Source: Tillus elongatus (taxonomy: Eukaryota > Arthropoda > Insecta > Coleoptera > Cleridae). From it: a stretch of 64,000 nucleotides of DNA. The stretch is from contig OZ023264.1 in assembly GCA_964006375.1 (NCBI GenBank), forward strand, positions 178,792,131 to 178,856,130, in the 5' to 3' direction. Of this stretch, positions 24,110-35,429 are shown one piece after another (positions within the stretch are counted from its first letter, which is position 1; each line of letters starts with the position of its first letter). A program made the translations under genes and the position numbers. The notes beneath the pieces are model-generated. The model did not search any database, was not told where the DNA came from, and saw only the letters and a program-made list of their open reading frames with translations.

Positions 24110-25060
24110 ATTTTTTACACGAGTAAAGAAGTTTTTTGCCAGATAGCCGAATCATTTCGAATATCCATCGCCGGCTTAGTGAAACGGGTAGTTTCCATAG
24201 AGGTGCTTCGGAAGGTAGACCTCGAACTGTCAGCACACCCAAATTAAGGAAGCGGTACTGCACAAATTCGACGAACATCCTGAGACTGGTTCCAGGAAGA
24301 TGGCTAGAGCTGCTAATCTGTGTCATCAAATTGTTTGTCTGTCTGGTTGATTTTTTGTTATATCCGTACCATATGCTAGGAGTAGATGCATTACTTCTCC
24401 GGGATTTTCCACAGCGTGTGAATTTCTGCCAGTGGTACCAGGAAGATAGCTAGAACTGCTAATCTGTGTCATCAAATTGTTTGGCTGTCTGGTTAATTTT
24501 TTGTTATATCCGTACACCATATGTTAAGATTACATGCATTACTTCTCCGGGATTTTCCACAGCGTGTGAATTGCTGCCAGTGGTACCCTTAGTACCTTCA
24601 GCATGTTACACTAAATCAGCAGTTAGAATCACAAATTCTGTTGACAGACGAAACAGATTTTTCTAGGAACGCTATTCTATTTTTCCATGCGTGCGTTCGA
24701 AAACTCTCCTGCAATAGTCGAAATCCATTTCCAAGAGCAATTTTCGATTAATGTTTTGGCAGGAATTATTGATAATAGTCTCATCGGCCCATTTTTGTTA
24801 GCGGGACGCCTTAATAGACAGTCCTACCAGCATTTCCTCCAAGAAGAATGACTTATGTCGCTTTTTGAAGAGGTACCAATTGCGTGAAGGAATCAAATAT
24901 GGTGCATGCGCGATGGAGCTGCTGTTCACTAGTGCAATTGTTCATGCAGTTTACCCTAATCGTTGGATAGCTCGTGGAGAACTTCAGGAATAGCCGCGAA
25001 AATCCACGGATCTCAATATTTTGGATTTGGTTTGTGATGTTATCTTAAAACTGGTGTAAA
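24110..25060 (+). pseudogene. DDE transposase relic (arthropod DUF4817/Tc1-mariner-like)
   Basis: Decayed frames give ISNIHRRLSETGSFHRGASE then GRPRTVSTPKL (N-terminal helix-turn-helix with the ETGS..GRPRTV signature), LLLRDFPQRVNFCQWYQED, QILLTDETDFSRNAI (first catalytic Asp in TDE), GIIDNSLIGPFLLAGRLN, WCMRDGAAVHTS (second Asp region), YPNRWIARG and STDLNILDL (equivalent of SPDLNPLDF). Order and spacing fit a transposase family common in arthropod genomes. Many stops and frameshifts, plus a 146-bp internal tandem duplication, show it is dead. The family name is from memory of the motif pattern. Confidence 0.75.
24294..24587 (+). repeat. tandem duplication, 146-bp unit
   Basis: AGGAAGATGGCTAGAGCTGC through CCAGTGGTACC is repeated immediately from AGGAAGATAGCTAGAACTGC at 24440. 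It duplicates part of the transposase relic and adds a frame disruption. Confidence 0.9.
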
Positions 25061-26189
25061 AAATCTCATTAACACGTAAAAAGATTTAAGAGGGCGAATA
25101 ATGACACCTGTATAAAGTGCCGTGTTATTTTACGTTACTTTAATGCGTAATAAAATCCCAAATCGTTGACTAATTATTTTAGGTGTCGTAAATTACTCAA
25201 TATCACTCATCAATAGTGAAACTGTCGCTTTACGTACATGAAAATCGTGTAGTTTTTTAAAGACAATTTTCATTCTCACGTACACACGACAGATAATTTT
25301 TTATAGCATATGTTTAGTCACTAAGTACACATGACACGTGTACGGTTTTTTAACACGGAACGAAAAGTTTGTGAGGCCAGCGCTTTATTAGGTTGTAGTC
25401 CATAATAAAGAAGAAAGGCATACATCTATCGAGTTTAATTACAAAATACCGTTGTCTACACTAGACAAGTCCGTGAAGGAAATGCGCTTTTATGGCAGTT
25501 CTAAAATTATAGACGTTATCTTTTCTTGTGTAATGCTCCAGTTAGAAGAGGTGCTGTTTACATCCGTAAGCGACACAATCTCAAACTAGCGATTACGACT
25601 GCCAAACCCTGCCGAAAATTGTGTAGATGAAGTAACAATAATTATTAACTTACCTAGTATTTATCAGGGTATCCAGATATTATTTTTACTATAGTAAATA
25701 ACATAAAAGTAGTTGCGTCTGAACTAGACTGATAACTATATAGTTGTCATAAGGTTCGGTATTTCACACCTGCGATTCCGATTATAAACCTATACTATTT
25801 CGGATATGCGGATAATCATTTCATGGCTTCTAGATGCATAAGGTCCATAATAGCACAAACTTTCAGTTATCAAGCAAGCAAACTCACGTGACTCTGAACT
25901 GTATGAGCGGATATATTCGAATATAATATGATGCAACAATGGCTAAAGTCGAAATTTGCATGTTCTTCCACTTACATTACAAGTAAATTTCCGTTACTGT
26001 AGGCTCTAGAGCAGTATATTCCGAAATAATCCGAGTAGTGTTTCGAATGACGAATGAATAAGATTCAAAGTCCCAGACTCTTGCACCTACTAAACGAGCA
26101 AGACAGCTTTACTGTAGATTCTAAGGTAAAAAAAACTAATATTTCATTGGGATGGACATCCAAATCTATTTGGGTTCTCCAAGTGTGCT
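25061..26189. other. no gene seen
   Basis: Over 1.1 kb of AT-rich sequence with no recognisable coding, repeat or RNA feature. Confidence 0.4.
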
Positions 26190-26990
26190 TATTAGTGCTC
26201 ATTACAGGTTCCAATCTTGACTTTGTGAAAATTATATTTATTCAACATAGCAAAACGTTCATAAAGCAATTCTAAACAATTAAGAAAAATGCAACTTGGT
26301 CTTCAAAACACTCCTCAACGGTAGATATGATTTCGTTTTGTTCAAATGTTTTTCGAGCTTTGGAAACAAATAATAGTCTGATAGTGCTAAATCCTGAAAA
26401 TAGGGCGGGTGGTCAACCAGTTTTATCAATTGTTTGCGGTGCAACGAACGACTTACGAGCAGGGGCGTTGTCTTGCAAAAAGAGTGTACCTGTGGCTACT
26501 TTTCGCGGCGTTTTTTTCACAATCTTATAGATAAATGGTAGAGAGCGACTCATTATAGTACGCTACCGTGGCAGTTATAGCTTCTCCGGAAAAATTTTGC
26601 ACGATTATACAAAATTTGTGCCAGAAAACTGAATCAGGAACCTTTCCAGCTGACTTTTGAGTACGTAATTGTTTGGGTCGTGAAGAACCCGAATGATTTC
26701 ACCCTTTCGTTTCGTCTTTAGTCTTTCGATTATAGTGATGGACCCAAGTTTCGTCCATAGTGACCAGTCTACCTAAAAAGTTTAAGGAATCTTCTCCAAA
26801 ACGGTGGCGCGTTGTCCAACGAGCTCTGATAAGCGTTCAAGCATTTCGGAATCCATTTTTCCAAAAGCTTTCTGATTTCCAATTCCTGAGAAACCATGTG
26901 TTGTGTTCTAATATTGTTGAATCCTCACGCCTAACATCCTCGAATACAACCCTGTTCCTTTATTAGACTGCAACTTCACTTAATGCCTAC
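26190..26990 (-). pseudogene. mariner-type (DD34D) transposase relic
   Basis: On the minus strand: LVTMDETWVHHYNRKTKDE (first catalytic Asp, about 26748-26763), GEAITATVAYYNESL, TLFLQDNAPARKS (second Asp codon at 26470-26472) and HPPYFQDLALSDYYLFPKL (third Asp codon at 26376-26378). The distance between the second and third Asp codons is 94 nt against 105 expected for DD34D, so about 11 nt are missing and the frame is shifted. No terminal inverted repeats were identified. Confidence 0.85.
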
Positions 26991-27000
26991 AACAGCTACC

Positions 27001-27649
27001 AGAGGCGCAGGTACCGATAGTGGCGCACCTGTGACAAGTATCATCAATCGGCAACAACGGAGAGAAGCAGATACAAGAGGATCCAAGATTCGATCACTTC
27101 CTCGTCCAGCAGGGTCGTGACAAGACCGGCTGAACCGTGAGTGGTAGTCAGACACAGCATAATAGTTGATTCTGCTGTGGTCTCACCTAGGTTAACTTCG
27201 TCGTCGTCCAGCGGCCAGGGAGTATCATAAGAAGATCGCCTGTCCCGCGACGCGTAGTCAAGTCCTCAAAACCACGGTTGCCACCGTTGACACGTGGGCA
27301 GGTCAGTGAGCCTCGTTGTGGGAACGACGATTTTTCCAGCGAGCGACTGGCCACTGGCAAGAAGTGCAGCACGTGTTTGTGGGTCCGCGTTGTCTATTGG
27401 ACACGCGCACCAACGTGGCCTTCCCTGTGGACGACGCCACACGTACCAGCGACATCTTCCGCGTGTTGGTTACTGCAACCTACCCATCTCCAATTGTAGT
27501 CACCTTTTTATTGTATCGATCATTATTGGATCACAACTTACCTATTCATTTTTGTATGTCAATTTGTAACTTTGTAATATTAAACCGTTATTGTTTTACC
27601 ACATGTATTTATTATAAATCTTCACCCACAAAGAACAATTCCTCTGCCC
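27001..27649. other. GC- and CpG-rich segment of unknown origin
   Basis: 27000-27500 is clearly richer in CG dinucleotides than its surroundings (CGTCGTCGTCCAGCGGCC, GACGACGCCACACG). Plus-strand open frames overlap here (27278-27499, 27294-27569, 27316-27675) but none has a known domain. The following AT-rich part (TAATATTAAACCGTTATTG, TGTATTTATTATAAATC) is reminiscent of an LTR or a transcript 3' end. Host exon, LTR relic or LINE 5' UTR all remain possible. Confidence 0.3.
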
Positions 27650-28545
27650 CTTTGGCTTATTGCGCATGCCCTTAGTCTTTTCTACTCCACCCATTCCAAA
27701 ATCACTGTACCTTGAACTAGTCTGCACAGCAATTGGTAGGGTGAAGTTTTATATTGCTCTGGTTCCGGTCTAGGCTGACCATAGATCAGTTGCCTTTTGT
27801 GGTCCAGAGCTTTACACTCGGACAATATGTGCTGGGCTGATTCCTCCCCCCTCGCCTCGGAGTCTGCATGCGAGGTCCCCCGAACCGCCCCATTTTATGC
27901 AGGTGTTTCTTGACGGCCATGTGTCCCGTCAAGAGTCCTGTTATGTTTCTGAGCTAAGATTTATCAGCTCCACAGCTCTCTTTTAACTGGGATCCTCAAT
28001 TACTGACTTCCCATATCTGACCCCTGGTCAGTCTGACCAGTACACCTTGTGTTCGTTTCTGACCCAGGACTTAATGGCTCCCCTGGCAGTGCTCTTTGTC
28101 ACGCCCCAGAGCCGGTTCTGGTCCCATAAATGGTTCTGTTGGCCCTCTCTTCGCGAGTCTGTCAGCTTCTTCATTGCCTTTGACCCCCGAGTGACCCGGC
28201 ACCCAGATGAGAGTGACCATATTCTGCTCAGCCAGGTTGCTCGTCTCGTCTCGGCATTCACTTATCAGCCTGGATTTCACCAGATCCAGTAACACCTCCA
28301 TGACGGCTGTTGGGGTTGAAGTCATGGCCCCTGTGATGCCCAGGCAACCCATCCTTTGGATCTTGCCTAGTTTTTGTTTGGCACTGGATTACGTCACCTT
28401 AGGCCACCAGACCAGTGCCGCGTATGTTAACGATGGTATGACTACCCTTGTGTACAGCCAGTGGGCCATACTAGGTCTTAGTCCCCACGTTTTTCCATAT
28501 AGCGGCATTACACCTACCCTTCCTTCTGAACCGTTCACCATGTGA
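27650..28545 (-). pseudogene. RNase H LINE (family N), copy with internal deletion
   Basis: Minus strand: TRVVIPSLTYAALVWWPKVT (end of RT region), MGCLGITGAMTSTPTAVMEV then LLDLVKSRLISECRDETSN, VTLIWVPGHSGVKGNEEADR, LAKRGPTEPFMGPEP, then connector and Cys/His region in other frames. The join LLDL-VKSRLI removes the first three RNase H catalytic positions (DGS, the Glu helix and DSQAAL) yet leaves the frame open. The distal C-terminal part is frameshifted. The 3' end lacks the terminal part seen in the 47.9-kb copy. Confidence 0.82.
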
Positions 28546-29220
28546 TCTAAGAACATTTTATGGAGAGAAGCTATGTTTCTTAAATGGTCACAGAAATTGT
28601 TTTTTCTGAGCTGTACTCATCTTTGATATTTGATTGTCTTCAATTAAATTCCGAAACTCGGGTTTAACTATTAGTATACGGAGGACATTGATCACCTAAG
28701 CTTTCTACCATATCAGCAAAAATGTATTTGTCCAACAACCCTTGCAAAGACAAATACTTAATAACTGGCCAAAACTTTTTTTATCAAAATGTAGCGGTTT
28801 TCAGACATTCCTTCCTAAAAAATTGACATTTTTGTTACCATACATTTTTGGATGTCAAAATTTGACAGCTTATTTATAAAACATTCTGGTTGTAACCATA
28901 GGAACTACATTTTAACTTGCCTACTGAAAACTTTCCAAGCTAACCAGACATCAATATATGCTCGTATTTAAATCTCGGGAGTGTGTATTATAGATACACA
29001 CTTGGAGACTATTTATCTGGCTTCAAGTCTATATTTAGTATTGAACAGTTTCACCAAGCAAGGGCAATAACAATAAATGAAGTATCTATTATATTATGTA
29101 TAGTGAAAATTAGCACGCGCTATAAAAATATTAAAGTCCTAAGGTATCCAGAAATAATAAAGGCATTTGATTAAGTTTTTGAATTCAGAAGGTGTTTTGA
29201 CTGTTAAATTACCTTTTTAG
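28546..29220. other. no gene seen; repeat shared with 32.4 kb; splice acceptor at its end
   Basis: GGAGGACATTGATCACC, TTCTACCATATCAGC and TACTTAATAACTGGCCAAAA (about 28680-28770) match 32440-32590 in the same orientation. At 29205-29220 a pyrimidine-rich stretch TTAAATTACCTTTTTAG forms a plausible 3' splice site for the downstream exon. Confidence 0.5.
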
Positions 29221-29288
29221 GTACACAGTAAGAGCTGATCTTCTTCTTGGAGTTTACCAACAGAATATTTAATGTGGAATTGTGAAGA

Positions 29289-30442
29289 ATGGTAACATCA
29301 GGGGTGGTTTGGTGCCTAAAGGACGACAAATGGATCCCTCTTCAGCTCTCTTCGATAAGACTCCATGGAGTCTTGACACAAGCACACTGGAGTGCCATCT
29401 CAGAGTTCCTCCAGAGAGTCGCCAACAAACAGCTAATCCTCCAGGAGAACGGTTTCGCCGAGATAACAGATAAACACAAGGAGTTCTTGGCTGAACAGAC
29501 GAAGGTTCTGAACGACAGGCTAGTTGAAAGTAGTTGTAAAAACGAAAATGTGATAACGTTGACTGATAATGTAGGTAAAGATGTATCAGAAAGGAAGACT
29601 AGTTTAATACAGATACCGGAGGAAAGGGTCGTGGAACATCCTAGGAGGCCTTCTATGCCGGAACTTAGGACCATTAATAGGGATTCAGAATTATTTATTG
29701 ATAATTTATTAAACATTAACCAGACTGATAGTACTAAAAGGAAGACTGATGTTAGGCAGACGCATAAAGAAAACGATGAGCTTGTTTTAAGGCTATTAAA
29801 GAAGTATTGCAAGTACAGCAGAGATGCTTTAGATGACGAGATTGTTAATGCTATAGAACAGATACCGGATTCTATTGTCGCTACACAAGAATCAAAGAGA
29901 AAAATTAGTTATAATAGTCAAAAAGAAGAAAAGCTTTACGAAAACTGCAATGACTCTCCAAAGTTTTCAGAAGATGAACGAAACGAACACGTTTTGCGCT
30001 GGTTAAAGCAGCAAAATGGACAGAAGGAAATTCTCGATCTTACTTTGCCCACGCGAAGACATTCTTCAGTTGAAATGTCATCAGTGTCATCACCCACGGA
30101 TAGCCGACGAAGTGCTGAAAGGAAGTCTTCGTCATCGGGCTTCGAGAGTTTGAAATCGTGTACGACGTCGCCTTCGACGCCTGAAAGTAGAAAGTCCAGT
30201 TGGCATTCTAGCAGTCATTCATTTGTCAGTAGGAAAAACAGTGTAGCATCGAACAGTAGTTCAGACAGCGAAGAAAGTGCCGGTGGTTTGTTGAATCAGT
30301 GGCAGCGGTTGTTAAAGAGACAATCAGGCTCGAAAAATCTGGAACGGAGGCTCAAAAAACAACGCGAAGCATGGGCCAGGAACAAAAGGAAGTTTAGCAC
30401 CGTTTCTGAGCCATCCTGTTTCAACGATCTTGCCTATCAGCT
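29289..30442 (+). CDS. host coding exon of a Ser-rich, probably phospho-regulated protein
   Basis: A single open frame of 384 codons runs from an ATG in good context (AAGAATGG, in-frame TGA just upstream at 29283) into a strong 5' splice site CT|GTAAGT at 30442/30443; the apparent stop TAA lies inside that donor. I read it as the first coding exon, with 5' UTR possibly from the acceptor at 29220. Residues 1-75 are the most ordered-looking part (VVWCLKDDKWIPLQL, GVLTQAHWSAISEFLQRVAN). Two similar motifs occur at about 163-172 (DELVLRLLKK) and 232-241 (NEHVLRWLKQ). Residues 255-330 are Ser-rich with repeated basophilic-kinase or 14-3-3-like sites (RRHSS, RKSSS, RKSSW, RKNSV). A basic segment at 348-370 (LERRLKKQREAWARNKRK) precedes FSTVSEP. 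No named domain was recognised. It has no transposon signature, and it lacks the stops and frameshifts that mark the elements around it. Confidence 0.72.
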
Positions 30443-30448
30443 GTAAGT
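30443..30448 (+). other. 5' splice site
   Basis: GTAAGT, the consensus donor, directly after the Ser-rich exon. The match to consensus plus the abrupt end of the open frame support it. The partner acceptor is probably outside the window or far downstream. Confidence 0.65.
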
Positions 30449-31224
30449 GTTCTTGATATATCACAATTAAAACGTTTTCCTAGTTCATAATTGTTTTGCA
30501 AGATATTAAAAGGCGTTCTTATCAAAATCAATGTATTTCTACTTAACAAAATACCTTCTTAGATGCATTTGAAAGTGTACTTATAACAACATAATACTGT
30601 TGGAAGTAACAAGCAAGATTTTAGTATTTATTATCTTAGCAATTATGTTCTTTTTCGTCTTTTCGGTGAATTAAAATTTTCAAGCTTCAGAATAATTTAT
30701 GAAATTTATTGTAGTAAATTAAAAACATGTTACATTTTGGGACTCTATAGCATCTTGAAAAATTTGGGCAAATAGTGCTTTGGTACATTCTCAAAAATGG
30801 TTTACCTCTGCATTCTGTGCGTATTTAATATCTTTCTTCTTTTTCTTATATACCGTGCGATCAAATTTAATTAAATTCAATTTGACTTGTCATCTGGGAC
30901 ACCATGAATCAATTTAAATTGTCATGTGCCACTTTTTATCATATTATATTATTTTATTGTCATGTATTGCCGTCTTTTAAGAAATACAAGAACATATTTT
31001 AGTTAAATTATACCTTAAATACAGACTTAGAGACTATTTTTTTTTTGTCTTCACAAATGTTTTATTCTCTGTAACTGATTCCGCGGTTTGACAGTATCAT
31101 CAGATAGGAAAAAAATTAATTCATTTATACGAATTGATGACGACAAATAAAAATTCGTTGCTACGTTATCATGTTTTGATAAAAATATTCTTTAAAAGAT
31201 TAAATAAAATTAAAAAAAAGTCTT
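30449..31224. other. probable intron, no gene seen
   Basis: AT-rich sequence downstream of the donor, without recognised repeats until the (TA)-core copy at 31225. Confidence 0.4.
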
Positions 31225-32230
31225 AACGCAGCAAGTGCGTTATGGTAGTGAATTTTCATAAAAAATGTTCTTTAATAGCAAATATCTGTGTTTTTTTTTT
31301 AAGAAAGCAGGTATCAAATTTGGTTACTAGTATAACCTATATAGTAGAAACAATGTACCATCTTTCATCAAAATAACTTTATTGTTTGAAAATGTACAAA
31401 AATTTCCGAAAGCAAACTTAAAGTGTCCCCGAAAAAACTGATTTCTTGGTCAACCTTATAGGTTAATAGCAAATTGAGCTATTTAAATTTGAAGCATTTA
31501 ATGAAAATTCGCAACCATAACGCACTTTCTGCGCCTAGAATTTCTTTTCTTACAAACATGCGTTATATTTCGATGGAAAATGCAAAAATGCAATAACATA
31601 AGGCGTGTTCGATTAAAAAAAGAAAAAGAAAATTTATGTATCACCAACGACTTATGGGCCAGCCTGTGATTGTAGAAATAATTTTTTTTAAGATGTAGCT
31701 CAAGACACCCTATAATTAATGTATACAATTTTTTTTCGTATCTTGAATAATAACGGATATATTGAGCTTTATTGATTTTTTACGAAAATTCGACAAAAAT
31801 TATATACCATTAAACGATAAACTCTATAGCTAAGAATTCTGCCAAAGCATCAGGGAAAGGGTCTATTTAAAATAAATTTCCTGGAAATATTTTAGTAAAA
31901 TGAAGGACAATGACGGTTGAAGCTGAGACTTCAGGGTTTGTAAAACATTCTCCTTGAGACATTTTCTTTCCAAAGCCCGTATTAGTTTCAAGTTCTTTGC
32001 CTAAATGTGGCCAATTTTGACGTTTTAAATCGCGACTTTGACGTTTTGAGGAAAACCTCAATTTATTTTTCTTTAAATGCCCATAACTTTTTGTCTTTTA
32101 ACTTACAGAGCTAAGTTTTGGTAGGTAATTTACCTATACTGATATAAACCTGTGTACCAAATTTGGTTGCCCTTACTTTGTTATATCCGGAGATATAATT
32201 TTTTTTCGAAAGAAAACGTAAAATTTTCTT
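31225..32230 (-). mobile_element. (TA)-core family copy, lacking the (TA) core
   Basis: Inverted 3' end ACGCAGCAAGTGCGTTATGG at 31226, second 3' end at 31501-31537, then the same body as 940-1620 (CAAGACACCCTATAATTAAT, ACGTTTTGAGGAAAACC, TTTGGTAGGTAATTTACC). It ends at about 32230 before the (TA)n position, where mariner-like sequence begins. Confidence 0.8.
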
Positions 32231-32232
32231 CT

Positions 32233-32480
32233 TCATCTTTTTGCGTCAAGAAAACTTAACCGTTGTATGTAATATTCAATTGGTTTTGTTAACCACATAA
32301 AATATTTTGTTCTTGTGCTTTCTTTTGATGACCAGTGGCAGAAAATGTGCAAGGTTTCTACTATACGTTTCAGCCCAATTCGTCGATCTTCTAAGGTTGT
32401 TTCCAGAGCGGTGGCATCAACCCAGTTTTTAGTAGTAGCATACGAAGGACATTGATCAGCTCGGGTTTCTACCATATCGG
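32233..32480 (-). pseudogene. mariner transposase N-terminal relic
   Basis: Minus strand gives ADQCPSYATTKNWV followed by LEDRRIGLKRIVETLHI, similar to the helix-turn-helix part of mariner transposases (DQCPSYSTIKNWV...DDRRI...IAE.L). A deletion joins the two halves. The catalytic domain is absent. Confidence 0.6.
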
Positions 32481-32744
32481 CAAAAAAATATTTGCTTGAT
32501 AAGTGTACTTACCAGTGCTCATCACAGGTTCCAATCTGCACACGGTTGATAATGCTCTTGAAAAGAAATACTTAATAACTGACCGAAACTCGTTTTGTCA
32601 AAATCTAGATTTTTCTCAGGCTTGCCATATTCAACAATTCATGGTTTTGTCACATTTCAACTTTTGGATGTCCCCCTTTTACACCTTATTTATAAAACCT
32701 TTTAATTTTGTTTACTGTAAAGTTTCCGGACCAGATAGATTTTT
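32481..32744. repeat. repeat shared with 28.7 kb and 26.2 kb
   Basis: AAGTGTACTTACCAGTGCTC and ATCACAGGTTCCAATCT match 26183-26220. ATACTTAATAACTGACC and the later TTATTTATAAAACCTT match 28750-28890. It may represent mariner-associated flanking sequence. Confidence 0.5.
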
Positions 32745-33033
32745 TATTATTATTTCAACAACACACCACGAGGGCTTACAGCCTAAATACTATCGCACCG
32801 TGGGTGTCGACAAGGAGGAAAGAGGCAACTTGTTAATTATGGACTTGAAGGTTTGGAGGTTCGGGGGAGAAGGAAAAACATGTGCCGGCAAGGAATTCCA
32901 CAACTTGGAAGTCCTCGGGACAAAAGAGCGGGCATAACAAGATGTTCTATGTCTGGTGACCTGGACATTGAAATGGTGCATTCGCTCTGTGCTTATGGAA
33001 GAAAGCTCCTCTGAGTAGTGCCCGTGGAGATAT

Positions 33034-33078
<45 letters not shown>

Positions 33079-33690
33079 CACCAACGGCACGTCGATGGGC
33101 AAGGGATGGCAACCTTTGGGTGAGGGTAGGGTCACCGATGAGACGTATAGCTCTCTTCTGAATGGAGTCCAGGATAGCGAGTGTAGAAGCGGCAGCGGCA
33201 CCCCCGATGTGGGAGCAGTATTCAAGGTTTGGCCTTATTCGTAAAGAATATAAGGTATAGAGATTAGCTGGTGAAAAGTATTTGCGAGCCCGGAAGAGGA
33301 AACCTAATTTCTTAGCAGCCGCTTCTGCAATTGATGTGACATGTTGGTGCCAATCGAGATTTCGATCCACAGAAATGCCAACAACTGAAAAGGACTCATT
33401 ACTTTAAATAACTTAGTTGTTTATTGTGATGGGTCTAGGGCTGGCGTATCTTTATGAGAAAGAAAGCAAGACTGTGATTTGGTGGGGTTGAATTGTACAA
33501 GATTTCTAGTTCCCTAGTCTAATATTTTTTGGAGATCCACGGAGATAGAACCCTCCATGAGTCTGCGATCCTCATCTAATTGGGCTAAAGAGACAGGCTT
33601 AGAATATTGTATATTTGAGTGGAGGGTGCTGTCGTCCGCGTAACTGTGAACTGGGTTGGATGTGCTAGAGGGGAGGTAATTGATGTGGAG
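32745..33690 (-). pseudogene. LINE family X, 5'-truncated copy ii
   Basis: 3' end TTGTTGAAATAATAATAAA (minus) at 32745, then the C-terminal domain (RTSCYARSFVPRTSKLWNSL), the (GA)n tract at 33038-33075, ARKYFSPANLYTLYSLRIRP, and the RT region up to the YADD-containing HSYADDSTLHSN; the copy breaks off at about 33690. Several frame changes; inactive. Confidence 0.87.
33038..33075. repeat. (GA)n in LINE family X
   Basis: Same site as the (CT)n at 20616-20658, here about 38 bp. Confidence 0.95.
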
Positions 33691-34320
33691 AAGAAATATA
33701 TCAATATGCCCTCGTATCACATAAATGTAATATTTTATGTGGTCTAAGACGTGACGTATGTGAACTAATTAGAATGTACGTTCATAATTGTGTAAATAGA
33801 AAAAATATGACGTCTTATCTTTTTCATTGATCAAATTTTTTAGGATTAAGTAGCGTAAGATGGCAAATTTAATGAATGAATGAATATTGAATAAGATTAG
33901 TAATGTTCATTGAAATACTGATGAAATGGAACATATTTTACGAGTAAGCATGGAATAATTTTTTCAATTTGCATTTAAAATTTAGATTAGGATTTCCCGA
34001 CGACAATAAATTTACTGAATTATTAGAGAATGAAAAATACATGAATATACATATTAAAAAAAGTATGACTCACATAAGTAGCACATCATTAGTATATGTT
34101 AACATATAATGCTGTCTATGCAAATAATTGTTTATAATAAAGAGCTACAAACTTGCTTAATTGCCGATTTGTGGTTATTGTTTTTTAATTAGCAGTGCTT
34201 AAATTAGTTACGAAGAGGGTTCTTCGTATTATTTTTATGGGTTAATATTTTGCAAGTACCACATTGTGGCTGTGAGTGTATAAAAATTACCCGGTCTAAG
34301 AATGAAGTCGGCAATTGACC
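33691..34320. other. no gene seen
   Basis: AT-rich, no recognised coding or repeat content apart from a GAATGAATGAAT stretch near 33880. Confidence 0.4.
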
Positions 34321-34423
34321 AATTTTAGCGAATTTTCATTAAAAAATTTCGTTATATGCGTAATGTGTGCTTCTGAAGCTAAAGGTTATAGGTTCGATCC
34401 GCAATAACAGCGTTTTTTTGTAT
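34321..34423 (+). other. partial 5' hairpin plus tRNA-like box B sequence
   Basis: AGCGAATTTTCATTAAAAAA (about 34327) is a partial family 5' end. It is followed by TGCTTCTGAAGCTAAAGGTT and ATAGGTTCGATCCGC, a box B-like motif (GGTTCGATCC). It may be a small tRNA-derived insertion in a duplicated 5' end. Confidence 0.45.
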
Positions 34424-34484
34424 TAGCAAATTTTCATTAAGAAAAATTCGCTAATAGAGAGGTGACGATGAAAAGACTTTGAAA

Positions 34485-34576
<92 letters not shown>

Positions 34577-35073
34577 ATATCCGAGCGATAACTCAAAAAA
34601 TATGAAACTGATTTCAATCAAACTTGGCGAAAACCGAGGTCGAGTTTGTTAATCAGCCTTGAGGCTCAAGTTTTTCCGGCGGACAATCGAGGTACGCTTT
34701 TTGAAAACGCTATATTTTTTTAAGTATCAGAGTAACTGAAATGAAACTTTACATGTGGCTAGAAATAGTGCAAATAAACTTATGTTGTGAATTTAAAGTA
34801 ATTTGTACACAATATTTATAGTTTTTTCCAAATTAAAAATAAAATCTCGGGGCATTTTTCTCAAAAGGATTGGAACGCAAGATTTTTTTGATAATAGAGA
34901 GATATCGATGGTAACACTTTCGAAAGAATTCCTCAAATGTGCGCGTACTAGGACTTCTAAAATCGATCTTCAAGGTCTGTGTAAGTTTAAAGTATTAACT
35001 TTACTAATATGCCGTATAATAGTAGTGTACAATTCTTATGAAAATTCGCTAATATAACGCACTTGCTGCGTCA
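34424..35073 (+). mobile_element. (TA)-core element, subfamily B
   Basis: 5' AGCAAATTTTCATTAAGAAA and AATTCGCTAATAGAGAGG, (TA)n at 34490-34563, GAGCGATAACTCAAAAAATA, CGAGTTTGTTAATCAGCC, TTTGATAATAGAGAGATATC, GCGCGTACTAGGACTTCTAA, and 3' TATGAAAATTCGCTAATATA then ACGCACTTGCTGCGTCAC. This is the unexpanded form of the longer copies at 38510-41700 and 43842-45228, which carry about 1 kb of extra sequence. Confidence 0.82.
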
Positions 35074-35079
35074 CGAAAT

Positions 35080-35350
35080 TTTTCTTGTCACAAACTGTAA
35101 AATTAGCACCAATCGTGGTTATGGCCTTGTGTTTAAGCAAGTTAAATAGCTGATATCTGAGTTCCGCTCTTCGAAGGGCGCACAAAGCCGTCGGTACCGT
35201 GTACCAAGGGATGTCGAGCACTTTAACAATCCATACCCTCCATAGGGGAATGCATTCAGAAACGTTTTCAGGAAGGCGAGATGAAACTGTTCGTCGGTGA
35301 TTAGCCATAGTCGCGGAAATAGACCGACGTTAAGGGAAAAATACAACACA
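35080..35350 (+). mobile_element. SINE family S, diverged copy
   Basis: GAAGGGCGCACAAAGCCGTC, GGCGAGATGAAACTG, GGTGATTAGCCATAGTCGCG and GACCGACGTTAAGG appear in the SINE's own sense on the plus strand. The tail AAAATACAACACAATACAAC follows. The tRNA head is missing or unrecognisable. Confidence 0.75.
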
Positions 35351-35429
35351 ATACAACTATTTATCCTCGCTAAATTTGCGACACTACTTTTTTGCGTTTA
35401 AAGTATACTACATTAATTTTATATTATGT

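Noticed and set aside
29342..29812. 156-codon minus-strand open frame
   Set aside because: Antisense to the Ser-rich exon, which has the better start context, splice site and composition.
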